From Gnetum montanum (Eukaryota > Streptophyta > Gnetopsida > Gnetales > Gnetaceae), in contig MNCI01002098.1 of NCBI GenBank assembly GCA_015680685.1, positions 395,210 through 459,209 of the forward strand: a stretch of DNA of 64,000 bases. Direction: 5' to 3'. Position 1 is the stretch's first letter. Each line of letters starts with the position of its first letter. Both the position numbers and the translations under genes were made by a program. The notes under the pieces were generated by a model, which did not search any database, had not been told where the DNA came from, and saw only the letters and a list, made by a program, of their open reading frames with translations. Below are positions 33,705-45,518 of this stretch, piece after piece.

Positions 33705-34742
33705 TTAATGGTTCATTAGCATTACATTGAGAGATCTTACCAATTCAACGAACATAGGAATATTATCTTATAAATTAATCTTCTCAAAGAAATCTCTTAA
33801 ATCCTTTTTGGATAAGGCATAAGGGATGTCTAAGATAATGTTAAAAAATTCAAGATCAATAAAAATACATTTTCTTGTCACTATGTTACTAAGGAATTTT
33901 TCACTTTGTACACCAAAGAAAAACTTCTTAGCATTTAATGTTACCCTATATTTTTCTATATCTCAAAAATACATTTTTATGTTCTTGAATATAGGTTTCT
34001 CTATCATGTGAACAAATTATCAAGACATCTAAATAAATAACTATGTTTTTCTTAATTATTCCTTTAAAATTTTTGTCCATGACATGTTAAAAGGTAAAAA
34101 TTACATTTAATAATCCAAAAGGCATTTTGGTGTACTAAAATGCTTTCCATTTTTAACAAAATTCATTTTATGTTAATCTTTCTTATTCATAGGAATTTGA
34201 TGGTAACCTAAATATTATCTAGAAATGAGTATATTTGGGCACCATTTATTGATTGAAGTAGCCCTTCTATAATTAGAAGTCGATAGTTATCCTTAATGCA
34301 AGATGTAGTGAGATTTCTAAAGTTTACATGTAATCATATTTTACTTGATTTCTTACATATAGGAACTAAATTTGAAATCCAATTGGAATTTCTAATAGGA
34401 TATATAATTTTGGATTCTAAAAGTTTTTTTTCATGAGGGTTTCTATTTTATAGTTAACTGGCTTTAGCTTTTATCCAAATGGTTTAGGCTTAGCCTCAAC
34501 TAGTGTTGTGTGTGTGATGATAAAGAGATTATAAAAATTTAAATATTCATAAGACCATGCTAAAACATCATTGAATTCATGTAATAACGTGATTATCATA
34601 CTTCTTTCATTAGCATGTAAATGTTTTCTTATTCAATGACATAGTCTTTATTCTTCTTTTTTATTAGAAGAATTTTGGTTTCTACTAATATTTGTGAATC
34701 TTTATGTTAAGGTACTTCAATTTCATTATTCGTTTTTTCATA
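33705..34742 (-). pseudogene. pol: RT fragment of element G
   Basis: The minus strand reads HEFNDVLAWSYEYLNF-like text near 34570, then NSNWISNLVPICKKSSKI, LHVNFRNLTTSCIKDNYRL, GAQIYSFLDNI (34410-34220), KMPFGLLN and VIYLDVLII (catalytic DD changed to DV) near 34040. These are Ty3/gypsy RT boxes in order. It is joined across element D to 42714-45518 (TSD TTAAG). Heavily stopped. Confidence 0.7.
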
Positions 34743-34747
34743 TTAAG
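34743..34747. repeat. Target site duplication of element D, left copy
   Basis: TTAAG, repeated exactly at 42709-42713 after the last LTR. Confidence 0.88.
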
Positions 34748-35524
34748 TGATGGGACGCAATATCGCATGGGCCGCAATATCACAATCCGCTACCAAATCT
34801 ATAAATAAGAGGCAGCTCTCCCTTGTTTCTAATTCTAGGCCTAGACCGTAGTGAAACTCTAGCAGTTTTAACTCTCCAGAGATAGAATAATTTCCATGTG
34901 CCCACAGTAGGAGCTCCAAAGTGAACGGATCTTTATTCGAGCATATATTGTACCTGAAAACAAGTTTGTGTATGGAAATAAAGACAAACTTTTTGGATAA
35001 ACCTTGCAGTGCATGGACTAAGCTAGATAGGACTTTATTTACCAGTATTTATTATTTACCATTTAAATGCTTTATTAGTTGATTAAATCTCTCTCAAACC
35101 TTCTCCCATAGTAAAGTGCATTCAGTACAACCACTTCGAGCACATGAGTTACGCTTGGTGATCCCAGTAATGAATAGCATTTGGTAACCAATGTTGCATT
35201 GGTTCAGGGTGTGAATAGTAAGTGGGAACAGATGTTGATGCTAGATTAATTAAGGCTTATTTAGTTAGTTAAAGTTAGTTAATTAGTATCTTCACCCTTC
35301 ACCTCATTAGCATAAGAGATAAAACAGAAGAGATATAAAAATCACATACCTCAAACTTACTTAACCATACAACCATGAAAAATACAAGTCTGGGAAGACA
35401 ACAAACGATTAACCTTAAGTGTTCCATGAGGCGTGTGGGCACTTAGTCTGCAGAGTTCAACCAGATCGTGCGTGTAATGCTCGTATTCGTATGGTTGAGT
35501 GTAGGGGTACCTTGCCACTCATCA
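34748..35524 (+). repeat. 5' LTR of element D
   Basis: Starts TGATGGGACGCAATATCGC, ends CACTCATCA. A TATA box TATAAATA lies at about 34800-34807. The downstream half contains GTTAGTTAAAGTTAGTTAATTAG and a conserved block ending GGTACCTTGCCACTC. It pairs with 41894-42708. Confidence 0.88.
34799..34807 (+). promoter_or_regulatory. LTR TATA box of element D
   Basis: CTATAAATA is conserved in the 3' LTR near 41980 and, reversed, in the inner LTR near 41185. It is a likely core promoter. Confidence 0.6.
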
Positions 35525-35525
35525 T

Positions 35526-35543
35526 TGGTGCTATTGCCAAGGA
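35526..35543 (+). other. Primer binding site of element D (Athila type, decayed)
   Basis: TGGTGCTATTGCCAAGGA, one base after the LTR. It differs from the Athila-type TGGCGCCGTTGCCGGGGA only by C-to-T and G-to-A changes. Confidence 0.65.
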
Positions 35544-35667
35544 CTAAGTGTTTGTGCACTAAGTAGAACATAGGAAATTATCCACATCGTTCGGAGCTTA
35601 AAAAAACCCTTAGGGTTAATTAAAAAAAAATTATATAACGGTTAATCTACACACCGAATAAGACACA

Positions 35668-38210
35668 ATGTATTCTTCTTCTTCTCATAAGAGCATTTCA
35701 CCACCTAGGGATCATACAAGAAACAATCAGCAATCTAAAACACATAACCAAAATCTGCTAGTTCCTCAATAGTACCAGGTAGTATATACTCATCCTGATG
35801 AGTATATACCCAATTTTACCTTTATCCTCCATTAGCATGAGCAATTGCATTGGAGATATTTGCAAGGTAACATAGTTTTACCTCTAGATCAGGCAGTCCC
35901 TAACATGCTCCTTCATGCTCTTGCACTGATAGGCATGACACAGCTATACACTAAATATGTTATAGGTGATTTTGACATAAGGGATTACCATCCCACAACA
36001 ACATAACGTCTAAGGGAATCAAGGCAAGAGAGCCACCATACATTGTTGAAGGGCAAAGGGGTCCTGCATGTCCTAAGTGAAATTGGAGCTGGCAAATGAT
36101 GTTCCCCCTCCTAATGATAGTGAGGAGGTGGGGTATCAGAACCTATACTCCACAATACACAACCCTAGTTCTGATCGCCATGAATTTCAACCATTCACTG
36201 AGGGAATGAAAACACATGACAAGGACGAGCATTCAGATCATCATCAAGATCAGGGTCGTAGCCACAAAAGAGAAGGTAAGAAACATCGTCATGGTGATGG
36301 TTCTCCTTCTTCTTCCTCTTCATCACATCATTCACCCTCTCCTTCCATATTAGGACATCATCACAGAGAGCATAACGGTAAGGATAAGGATAAGCAAAAT
36401 GAGAGACCTCGATGAGAGAGTCGAGAGAGGATAAGGGAAGCCTAGAGAGTCTAGGCATGGTAGAAGGGAAAGTAGGGAACAATGTAGGCATCATAGACGT
36501 CATGAAAGAGATGATCATGATGAACCCCTACTTGCCACCCGAAGTATACTAGATATTACGGAGGTAGTTAGAATACCTACAAGGCATCAAAAAGATAGTC
36601 GGATCAAGAGATTATATATGAATAATATCTGACTATTCGAAGGGGGATACAACACTGATTCAAAAAATCATTTACAAGCATTCCACGATGCTTGTGCCTT
36701 GAAGAACATAGAAAACAAGTGGCAAAAGTTAAATTTGTTTCCTAGGACACTCATAAAGGAAGCAGAGAGTTGGTACCGGTCCTTAGAACTGGAAACCATT
36801 AAGAGGTGGAGTATGATGTTAGAACTCTTCAACGATAAATATCAAATGTACTCAAGAATGTCTGACTTGCATAAACAGATCCAAGGAAGGAAGAAAGGTA
36901 CTCATGAACCCTTGGATGCTACCATGGGCCAATATTATGCATTGCTACATTGTTTCCTAGGCCATGGTTATGCACAACAGGATCAACTTCGCCATCTCGT
37001 AGATGGGCTAAGGTACGAAACTAGGAGAACCCTTGGCACTTATGCCCAAGGGAGATTATTAGAACTTAGATCCCATGAAATTCACAGATTGTTGGAGCAA
37101 GTAGCTAAGGAAGAAAGGGAGCTATGTAAAAGAGAAAGTGTGGAAGAATATAACCGCGATCCTTCCCTCCGAAAGAAGGGACTAAGGTTCTTTGATGAAG
37201 AGGATGAGTCACCACTTGAGGAGTTGGTGAATAGAAAAACCTTACCGCTTCAAAAGCTAACAACAGAAGTGTCGGCTAAGGTATATGAAATATGGAGCTC
37301 CTTAGATAGAAAAATTGATTTTTTAAAAAAAATTATAGAGGATTCTAAGGAGGAAATAAGTAGTGACCATGATAAGAAAAAGCAGAGAGATTCAGGCTAT
37401 GCACGTGACAAGTGTAAGGGAAAAATGAATATCACCAATGAGGTTGTTGATTCAGATACAGACAATGATGGTGGATGTGAGATCTACCAATATGACCATC
37501 CTAAGGGATGTTGCCCAATAATATCATATCTACGAGAGTCTGGGGTGTATGCACTCAACCCAAGACTTAACAGACGATAGGCACCCCAAAAGTTACCTTA
37601 CCCCCAAGGTAACCCAAGGCAGTTTCACCAACCGTTAACATATTATCCAAGTGGAACTCTGCCACAACCTATTCAGAAACACCAGCAATGGAAACACCCA
37701 CAGTCATGGGAGATGCCACCGCCTAGGCACCAATACCCTTACTGGCAACCAGATCCTTATGGCTACTACATGCAGCACTAGTTTCTCCAAGTGACTCCAT
37801 GGGTCACACAACTCCACAACGTTACTACCAAGTTCGGGAGTATTTTAGAAGGACTCCTCCTCTGAGAGACATACCACATGCATATCATCCTCCAAATCCA
37901 TCCGCCACTCTTACACCCGTAGTTCCACTACCTCCTACTCCAACAATGCAAGGGCAACTCCCCACTCAACCACAACAACGTAATGCTACAAGAGCTATAA
38001 ACCTTTAACCTACTAATGGTTCTAACAACCGCANAGGAGGTAGTGGAACTACGGGTGTAAGAGTGGCGGATGGATTTGGAGGATGATATGCATGTGGTNA
38101 ATTAAGGCTTCAGAGCTCCCTTCAAACCAATACCAGAGCTCAACGTATATGGTTATGTTAACACATACTGTAACTGACTAGATCAAGGTAGGCCACCTTC
38201 CTAGGAAACT
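35668..38210 (+). pseudogene. gag: gag of element D
   Basis: First ATG after the primer site: MYSSSSHKSISPPRD. The capsid core is open from 36699 to 37580: FPRTLIKEAESWYRSLE, MYSRMSDLHKQIQGRKKG, YALLHCFLGHGYAQQDQL, RHLVDGLRYETRRTLGTYA, and WSSLDRKIDFLKKIIED. A His/Lys/Ser-rich basic stretch lies at 36200-36420, and a Pro/Gln-rich tail with Tyr at 37580-38000. Stops are mainly TAG/TAA in the first 1 kb. A 64-bp inverted copy with Ns interrupts the tail at 38034-38099. Matches C and E. Confidence 0.8.
37873..38099. other. Inverted 64-bp duplication flanked by single Ns
   Basis: Bases 37873-37936 reappear reverse-complemented at 38035-38098, between N38034 and N38099. Same design as 5877-6194, so probably an assembly artefact. 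Confidence 0.85.
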
Positions 38211-38793
38211 CTTTGACCCTAGAAGATCCTTAATCTACCTCCAAATCACTAGGAATGAACCTCATAAGGCTCTTCTTGACTCAAGTTTTGGAGTCAACTT
38301 AATCTCATGAGAAATGTATAAAGCCTCGAACTTGCCTCCACTTAAGAAGAGCAATATTCAACTACAGCTAGTTGACTAGTCCATCATCATTCCCTTGGGA
38401 TTGATGGAGGGTATCATTACCACTGTGTGTGGTTGGTCATACCCAGCTGATTTCCTGATGATAGAAGTTAACAACAACAAAGGGGACTTCCCAGTTATAA
38501 TGGGAAGGGCATGGTTAAGCACAATAGACACATGCCTAGGAATTCATGATCTTTCCTTAGAAATATCTAAGGTAAAAATTTATGCAAAGATTGAGAAGAA
38601 GAAAGTTTCATGCATCACATACAATGACTCATCGGGTGATAACATGGGGGAATGCTCAGCATCTCGTACATGCAACCGGTGTGTCCTAGAAACTTTGGTA
38701 CAAAGGTGCCTATATGTAGCAACCACACAACAAGTGGACACCTCGTGGTTGATAGCTAATCGAAAGAGCAACCGACCAACATGCATGGAATGA
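38200..38793 (+). pseudogene. pro: Protease of element D
   Basis: ALLDSSFGVNLIS carries the active-site region (DSG changed to DSS) near 38270, then GWSYPADFLMIEVNNNKGDF, PVIMGRAWLSTIDTCLGI and DLSLEISKVKIYAKIEKKK. Two TAG/TGA stops break it before 38395. The tail to 38793 is unlike C and E and is followed at once by the post-integrase region, marking the deletion of RT to integrase. Confidence 0.72.
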
Positions 38794-40262
38794 ACTAGGG
38801 GAACAACTAATGCCCATAACGAAAGCATAGATACATTGGAATATGAGTGTTGCCAACTTCCATTCCTTAACTTGAAAACATCAATTAGGAGAAGTTGGAT
38901 GCTTCTAAGAAATTTGAATAGGCATTCATTATTTCGGATCTCTCCCTTTCCATTTATTCATGGGGGAGATGGCCACCTATGCTGATCATTCAGGGCCCTC
39001 AGTTCTTTTAAGTTTTCATTTTACACATTTTTGTCTTACACATTTTTTGTTTTACAAATTTCTTTAACTTTTCTTATTTTTATTTTACAACATCGTTATA
39101 CTTTTTCATTTTGTGTATGTATGTGTTATCTATCTTGTAAGTTTTTCATTTAATAAGTGTTCTTCATGATGGTATGAACTATTTTTATATTGATTGCTAA
39201 TGTTTGGTTTTTACCTTTAAGTCATGATGTTGATACTAAGGTATGTTTCTTTTGATATAGTAGGCAATGAGTTCACTTCATTCATACATCCATGATTTCT
39301 ATGGTCTCTCTTTGCTTGGAAATGTACAGTCCATTTCTAAATAAGAACTATCAATGAATTAGTGACTGGGTATTTCTCAAACTAAGGAAGGACTCAAGGA
39401 TTTAAAAGGGTGTGACTTCAAGGGAACTTGATGCATTTGTGTTGGCAATTCTCTTGGGTACTTGGATGTGTTCTTCTTGATTTTTCGTACCGTTTCGACG
39501 TTACCCAATTATTGGGAAGCTGAGTTAATAAAAATAACAAAGTCTTTGCATGGTATGGTTCTAACGCATAAACATATAAAACAACAACAAAAAAATAGTG
39601 ATAATTCAAAGCACACCCCTTAGACAAAATAACCATTTGGGCTAAAAGCACTAGTTATGGAACTAAAATAAAAATGTTCTCTCTAACTAAGGCCCTTCTC
39701 GCTTCCCATTCTCTCCTCCTTCGTTTCGTCAGAATGGTGGTGGCTATTTTGGAAGGAATTCTTATTACTTCAAGGGAATGGATTGGCTGAATGCATTAAT
39801 GTGAATTCACTTGATGTGGTTTGTTTGAGGTCAGACTTGGAATGTGATCTACTAAGTCACATTAATCATGAACTTCACAAGGGGCTATACACCACCTTGT
39901 TCTTGGGATTCCATTCCATTCTCTTCTCTCCAGCCTTCTCTCCATTGTTCACCTCATTGCCAGTTGTATCATTAGTATATATTTTGGTTGGTGCATTGTT
40001 TTCTTTTTGGTAAATTATTGTAGTTAAGACTTTAACTCTTGTTCCAAATGACATTCCTAGAGCCAACGAACTCTTTGAATGTGGGTTTGTCAAGGAATTA
40101 AGGGCATGAGCCTGCTTTGGGGAGGATCCACTAACATTCCTATTTGGTGCAACAATTAAATTCTTTCCCTTAACATTTTTGCAATCAACTTTATTTCGTT
40201 GATTTCCATCTTGACATCCATTTTATCAACGTTATAGTTATTTTTTATTCCATCTTCCTTGA
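38794..40262 (+). other. Post-integrase, non-coding region of element D
   Basis: CATGGGGGAGATGGCC (38955-38975) opens a stretch shared with E (minus strand, 57000 downward). Both then have AGGCARTGAGT, GGATTTAAA..TGTGACTTCAAGGG and CTCTCTAACTAAG blocks. No supported ORF. Confidence 0.6.
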
Positions 40263-41286
40263 TGATGAGTGGCGAGGTACCTCTACACTCAACCATACGA
40301 AATGAGCGTAGCACGTGCGATCCAGTCGAACTCCATAGACTAAGTTCCTACACACCCCATGAAACACTTGGGGTTAATCATTCATTGTCTTCCTAGACTT
40401 ACTTGTAGTTCTCACAGTGTATGGTTAAGTAAGTCCGAGGTATATGATTTTTATATCTTTTTATGTTTTTCTCCTATGCTATAGAGGTGAAAGGTTGAGA
40501 AACTAACTAACTCTAACTAATGACTAAGTCTAAATTAACCTAGCGTCAGCATTCGTTCCCACTTACCATACACACCCTAAACCAATGCAACCAAGGCTAC
40601 CAAATGCTAATCATTGTTGGGATCACTGCGCATAGCGCACGTGCTCAAAGTGGTCGTACTAAGGCACTTAACTATGAGGAAAGGGTTGAGAGAATCTAAT
40701 CTAGCCTAAGTGCGATGAGCAGCCGATTCCTTGACTAACCATACACATCTAGGACCACCACTGGGATTACCAAGTGTAGATACTAGATATGCCACTGGGT
40801 TACCAAGTAGTCACACTAGATGCTCGTAATCAAGTCGTACTCATACCGCATGCAATGAGCAGCTGATTCCTTGACTATCTGTACACATCCTTAGATACTT
40901 GTAATCAATTCGTACTCATACTGCATTCTAGGAGTTTAAGGGTGAGAGAGAAAACAATAAATAAAATCCTATTCCATGCACTACAAGGTTTATCCAGGAA
41001 GTTCCTCTATATTTTCATACACAACTTGTGTTCAGGTACAATGTTGCTCAAATAAAGATCTGTTCACTTTAGGACTCCTACTGCGGGCACATGGAAAATA
41101 TTCTATCTTTGGAGCGATCAAACTACCAAAGTTTCCCTACTTCTAGCCCAAGATGGGAAAACAAGGAAGAGCCACCTCTTATTTATAGATATGGCGACAG
41201 ACCATGATATTGCGTATGTGATATTGCATGGGATGCAATATCGAAAAGGCCACGATATCGTGGCTAATGCGAATTGCGTCTCATTA
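40263..41286 (-). repeat. Inverted LTR of the D family inside element D
   Basis: The reverse complement of the D LTR: it opens on the plus strand TGATGAGTGGCGAGGTACC and ends GCGTCTCATTA. About 1.02 kb because of an internal duplication: GAGCAGCCGATTCCTTGACT near 40720 recurs as GAGCAGCTGATTCCTTGACT near 40857, with CTCGTAATCAAGTCGTACTC after each. No internal domain or primer site flanks it, so a solo LTR is likely. No clean TSD was found (CTTGA/CTTAT). Confidence 0.7.
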
Positions 41287-41893
41287 CTTATTTTTAATTC
41301 TTTCTCCATTCTATCACTACCAGAGGTTCACTCTTAGTCATGAGGATCCTGGTCCAATTTTTTCAGTTTTCTCCTAACCCTTACACCTTCAATAGTCATC
41401 ATTAGTATATCTCCAGATCCACATCAACTATACCACAACTCAACTAATGGACCTTTTACCGAAGCAAGGTATCAACTACATTGAAATTCATTTACCCTTG
41501 CTAATATAAAAACTGTGTAGTGTGTGCAGATGGAAATCATGCAACAACGGATTAGATGTAGAGAGAACACTTGGAATGGAGCAATGCTGAAAGAAGCTAT
41601 GCAAGGAGCAAGATCAATGGTGCGCTTATGGATGGATAACGAAAGGTGCAATCTTGGCGTTGGCAGTAGTAAAAATTCTCTCTCTCTCTCTCTTTCTTAG
41701 CTACCAAATAAGGCTTGATGTCAAATGCATAAAGTATTCACTCTTGTTGTCATGAACACCAATTTTTTCTTGTCTTGTAATGATGATCCGTTCACATGTC
41801 ATCCCATTACTTTCATTTTGAGTCAATAATCCCATACCATCCCAATATTTTGTAAGGAACTCAAGGATGAGTTTTTACTCAGTCATGGGGGTA
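41287..41893 (+). other. Tail of element D before the 3' LTR
   Basis: No supported ORF. A (CT)n microsatellite lies at about 41677-41698. The end GAACTCAAGGATGAGTTTTTACTCAGTCATGGGGGTA (split here by function: polypurine CATGGGGGTA at 41884-41893) also precedes the E 3' LTR. Confidence 0.6.
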
Positions 41894-42708
41894 TGATGGG
41901 ATGCAATATCGCATGGGCCATGGTATCACGTTATCCCCTGCGATATCTTCTACCTGATATCATGGTCCACCGCCAAATCTATAAATAAGAGGTGACTCTT
42001 CCTTGTTTCTAATTCTAGGCTTAGACTGTAGTGAAAATCTAGCAGTTTTACCTCTCCAGAGATAGAATAATTTCCATGTGCCTGTAGTAGGAGCTCCAAA
42101 GTAAACGGATCTTTATTCAAGCAAATATTGTACCTGAACACAAGTTTGTGTACGGAAATAAAGACGAACTTCTTAGATAAACCTTGTAGTGCATGGACTA
42201 AGCTAGATAGGACTTTATTCACTGTTATTTATTATTTACCATTTAAATTCTTTATTAGTTGATTAAATCTCTCTCAACCCTTCTCCCATAGTTAAGTGCA
42301 TTCAGTATGACCGGTTCAAGCACATGCGTTATGCTTGGTGATCTAGGTAATGAATAGCGTTTGGTAACCAAGGTTGCATTGGTTTAGGGTGTGAACGATA
42401 AGTGGGAACAGATGCTAATGATAGATTAATTAAGGCTTAGTTAGTTAGTTAAAGTTAGTTAATTAGTCTCTTCACCCTTCACCTCATTAGCATAGGAGTT
42501 AAAATAGAATAGATATAAGAATCACATACCTGAGACTTACTTAACCATACAACCGTGAAAAATACAAGTAAGTCTGGGAAGACAATGAACGATTAACCGT
42601 AAGTGTTCCATGAGGTGTGTGGGCACTTAGTCTATGAAGTTTTATTGGATCGCATGTGTAACGCTAGTATTCATATGGTTGAGTGTAGGGGTACCTCGCC
42701 ACTCATCA
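41894..42708 (+). repeat. 3' LTR of element D
   Basis: Starts TGATGGGATGCAATATCGC and ends CACTCATCA, collinear with 34748-35524. A TATA box TATAAATA lies near 41980. Confidence 0.88.
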
Positions 42709-42713
42709 TTAAG
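42709..42713. repeat. Target site duplication of element D, right copy
   Basis: TTAAG, identical to 34743-34747. Confidence 0.88.
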
Positions 42714-43085
42714 CTTTGCTAGAAATAGTGTAGGATGAAATTTCATTGATAAGGATTAAATCTTTCCAATGAGTGTGTGATGTTTCAAGAATTTAATCAT
42801 AAAAATCCTCTTAGCTAGTGAGAAAAAGAGTAATTTTATTATCATCATCAAACACTTGTAAAGATACCACATTATTCGGCATGAGAGAAAAATTGACCTT
42901 TTCCATGATGATTTTAAAATCCCAAGCTCCATAGGAAAATAGAATGTCAAGAATACTAGTAAATGGTAAAGCATCAAGAATGTGATTTTCATTCTTAGGG
43001 ACATGTTCTAATGTGATATGATCAAGTTCCTTGTACAATTCTATCACATATGTTTTATATGCTCTCATTTTAGGATCCGTATCTT
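42714..43085 (-). pseudogene. RNase H tail-like segment of element G, out of order
   Basis: The minus strand reads MRAYKTYVIELYKELDHITL then EHVPKNENHILDALPFTSIL. This resembles the C-terminal end of gypsy RNase H (EH-P-R-x-x-N-x-x-A-D-A-L-A) and the linker to integrase. In G it lies between protease (43400-43760) and RT (across element D), where RNase H should not be. It may be a rearranged or chimeric element, or an unrelated linker with chance similarity. Confidence 0.45.
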
Positions 43086-43389
43086 CATAAAAGTCTTTCT
43101 ATCATTCTAGTGAAAAGATAAAGTATCAACATGAAGTTTAGAAACTTTTCTATAAGTATGGTAATAGGATGTTGTGTAGGTGTGGACTTATAGGTTTATG
43201 TCAAGTAGGATGTCATTTGTTGCATTTAAACTTTTGTCTAATTTGTATTCCCAAAAATGAGATCAATGACTCCTACAAACTTTATGCTTTGATCAGTTAA
43301 TATGACATGAGACTCATATGGACTTGAGATGACATTGTAATGGAAAGGTTTTCAAAAAATTATTACATGTTTAAATCATCATTTAATTG

Positions 43390-43760
43390 AAATAAAATGT
43401 TTTGAAAAATCATATCTATAAAAACCCCCAAATTTGGTACCAAAGGTACATGATAAGAGAATATCATATGTTAGCTTCATATCAATTATTATGATGTCTA
43501 TGTAACATGTGAAGTTTGGATGTCATCTCAAGAAAATTTCAACATCCTTTAGTGATCCTATTACATAAATGTTTAATCGATTAATTTGAATAATGCTTCT
43601 TGCCTAGCAAAAAATTTGCACTCCTAGAGTTTTGCATACCTCAAGGAAAAATAAATTCACTGTGCCTATTGAAGCTATTAGACAATTATGAATGTTCTTT
43701 CCCAAGATAACTAAGGTATTTAAGAACAAGAATGAGTCCTTCTTGGCATGTTGGTGGAGA
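43390..43760 (-). pseudogene. pro: Protease of element G
   Basis: Minus-strand DSFLFLNTLVILGKNIHNCL, then IASIGTVNLFFLEVCKTLG (active-site region, D-S-G-A degraded to ASIGT), then DIIIIDMKLTYDILLSCTFG, matching the D-I-x-V-x-D-x-P-x-x-Y-x-x-LLSR-W pattern of a plant gypsy protease. Stops TAG and TGA occur inside. Confidence 0.62.
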
Positions 43761-43859
43761 GTATAAGTTTTAAGGATTCCAACTCCATTTATGAAATGAA
43801 CTAAATTTCATTCATAGAAGCCTTAATTTTATCTCTATGTTCATTGATTAATTTACTAT

Positions 43860-45320
43860 AGTTTATTTTGCTTCTTTAAATTGCAATAGTTCATACATGA
43901 ATATGTTATTCTTAACTTTCTTTAGATCTTCTATAAGATTATAAGTTTTCATTTCATTCTTAGGCTTACTTTTGGTTAGGATGACTACGAATTTGTAATG
44001 AAGTTGCAAGTGATTTTTCTTGTTGAGATGTAGTAATTTGATTATTATGGTTTTGTGTGCTAGGAGGAACATATGTGTTAGAGTTTATGATGTCACTCAT
44101 CTTCCAAAATTATGCATCTACAATGGTAGGTTCATTAATCATGACTTTCTCAAAGGATGATATTGGTTCATTTTTAGCTTTGTAAGAGACTTCTAGAACA
44201 ATTAATAAGGCTTTTCCCTTTTGATTATTTTGTAATTTTTGTGTGATATCCCTATATAAATCCTAGAATTGAGGGCAAGACTTCTCATAATGTTGTTTGG
44301 TATTATGCAAACTATAATATTCAAGAAGAGTTGCTTCTTTAAGGTTCTATTTTTCCTCATTGTGTTGATTTCTTTTTTTAACATTGTTACGTTTTAGTTC
44401 AATCACTTTATTAGAAAGCTTTTGTAGGGTGGTTAAGACTTGATTCATTAGAGGTTGATTCTCAGCTTTGGGTAATTTGAATATTTGTGTTATCCTAGGG
44501 ATAGGAATAGAAGGTATAAAGGGATAATTGATAAAAAATTAAATAAATACCTTTGAACAATCATCATTTAGGCTAAGATTTTGAGAAAATAATGGGAAGG
44601 AAGAACTTGGAATTTGAATGTTTGGTAGAGAGTTCAAGATTGAAGAGTTAATTAGAAAAGCATTTGGAGCTATTGGAAATTAGGAACCTAGGCTAAGAGA
44701 ATTAAATTGGGACTATAAAAAAATCATGAGAGTGATCTCTTCAAGTTCTACTACTTTGGACATGGCTCATTGCAATCGGTGCTATTAGGATAAAATTTGA
44801 TTGCATATGCGAAGAAAGGATCAATGGTAGAGAGAAAAAAGTTCAGGAACATATGATAGTTATTGTAGGAACCTTAAATTATAGTTTATAATTATTTATT
44901 TGCTTATATTTTAGAGGTTAGTAGAGTTAATAAAAGCTATAGTGGAACTAGTAAACTTACTAAATTGAGAGAAACAATGAGATTTGAAGTTATTTTAGGT
45001 TGAGATTGAAAAATTACAAATGATGAGAAACTATTAAGTTGTTGTTCCTCAGAAGTAGGTAGGGACAAAAGACCTATAGACCACATCATTTTAAATTATG
45101 TTGTAGATGCTTAGTAATGTCTCAAAATTTTCAAGATGTTGATAAGCATCATTGAAAGAGGGATTAAAAGACAGGAATATGTGCTGAATATGGTTTGGAA
45201 TAAGGTTGAAGTTTTCAAAGTTCAAAGGGTTGTTGACCAAAGGTTTGGGAGGAGGATATGTCATGTTTAATAAATGTGAGGGTCTCAATCTGGACTTTGT
45301 AGGAATATAACTAGAGAATT
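43860..45320 (-). pseudogene. gag: gag and gag-pro linker of element G
   Basis: Minus-strand N-terminal part: MTYPPPKPLVNNPLNFENFN (near 45260). A Cys/His region near 44290 reads YSLHNTKQHYEKSCPQF, like the C-x2-H zinc fingers of this group. KTYNLIEDLKKVKNNIFMYE (43960-43890) matches the linker before protease. No intact frame. Confidence 0.55.
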
Positions 45321-45494
45321 AATTAGCTTAAAAATTTTGGTTTGTTTTTTTTTCTAGTTTCAAGCCTAAGAGTTTCACTATGATAAATCATAAACTAAGT
45401 CAACAAAAAAGAGATTTTATTTTTATTTTTAAAGAAAATCACAAGGAGAGAAACTAGAAAAAGAAATGTGTGTTAAGAGAAACCAAAATGGTGG

Positions 45495-45513
45495 TCCTCC
45501 TTCTAGTTCTTGA
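45495..45513 (-). other. Probable primer binding site of element G
   Basis: The minus strand reads TCAAGAACTAGAAGGAGGACC. Its CTAGAAGGAGG core is shared with the element A primer site. It lies between the gag region and an LTR end TGTTAATG at about 45519. Confidence 0.45.
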
Positions 45514-45518
45514 AAGGA

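Larger units (their letters stand above)
34748..42708 (+). mobile_element. Element D: Athila-like deletion derivative
   Basis: Complete ends: LTRs 34748-35524 and 41894-42708, primer site, gag, protease, then directly the GGGGGAGATGGCC region that in C and E lies after integrase. RT, RNase H and integrase are absent, so it depends on another element for mobility. A related LTR lies inverted inside it at 40263-41286. It is inserted into G between its pro/RNH-like part and RT. Confidence 0.85.

Noticed and set aside
33705-34742. Possible endogenous pararetrovirus RT
   Set aside because: The boxes and the protease/linker on the right flank fit a Ty3/gypsy element, and no coat or movement protein trace was seen.
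40258-41291. TSD for the inner LTR of D (CTTGA/CTTAT)
   Set aside because: Only three of five bases agree, so a target duplication was not claimed.
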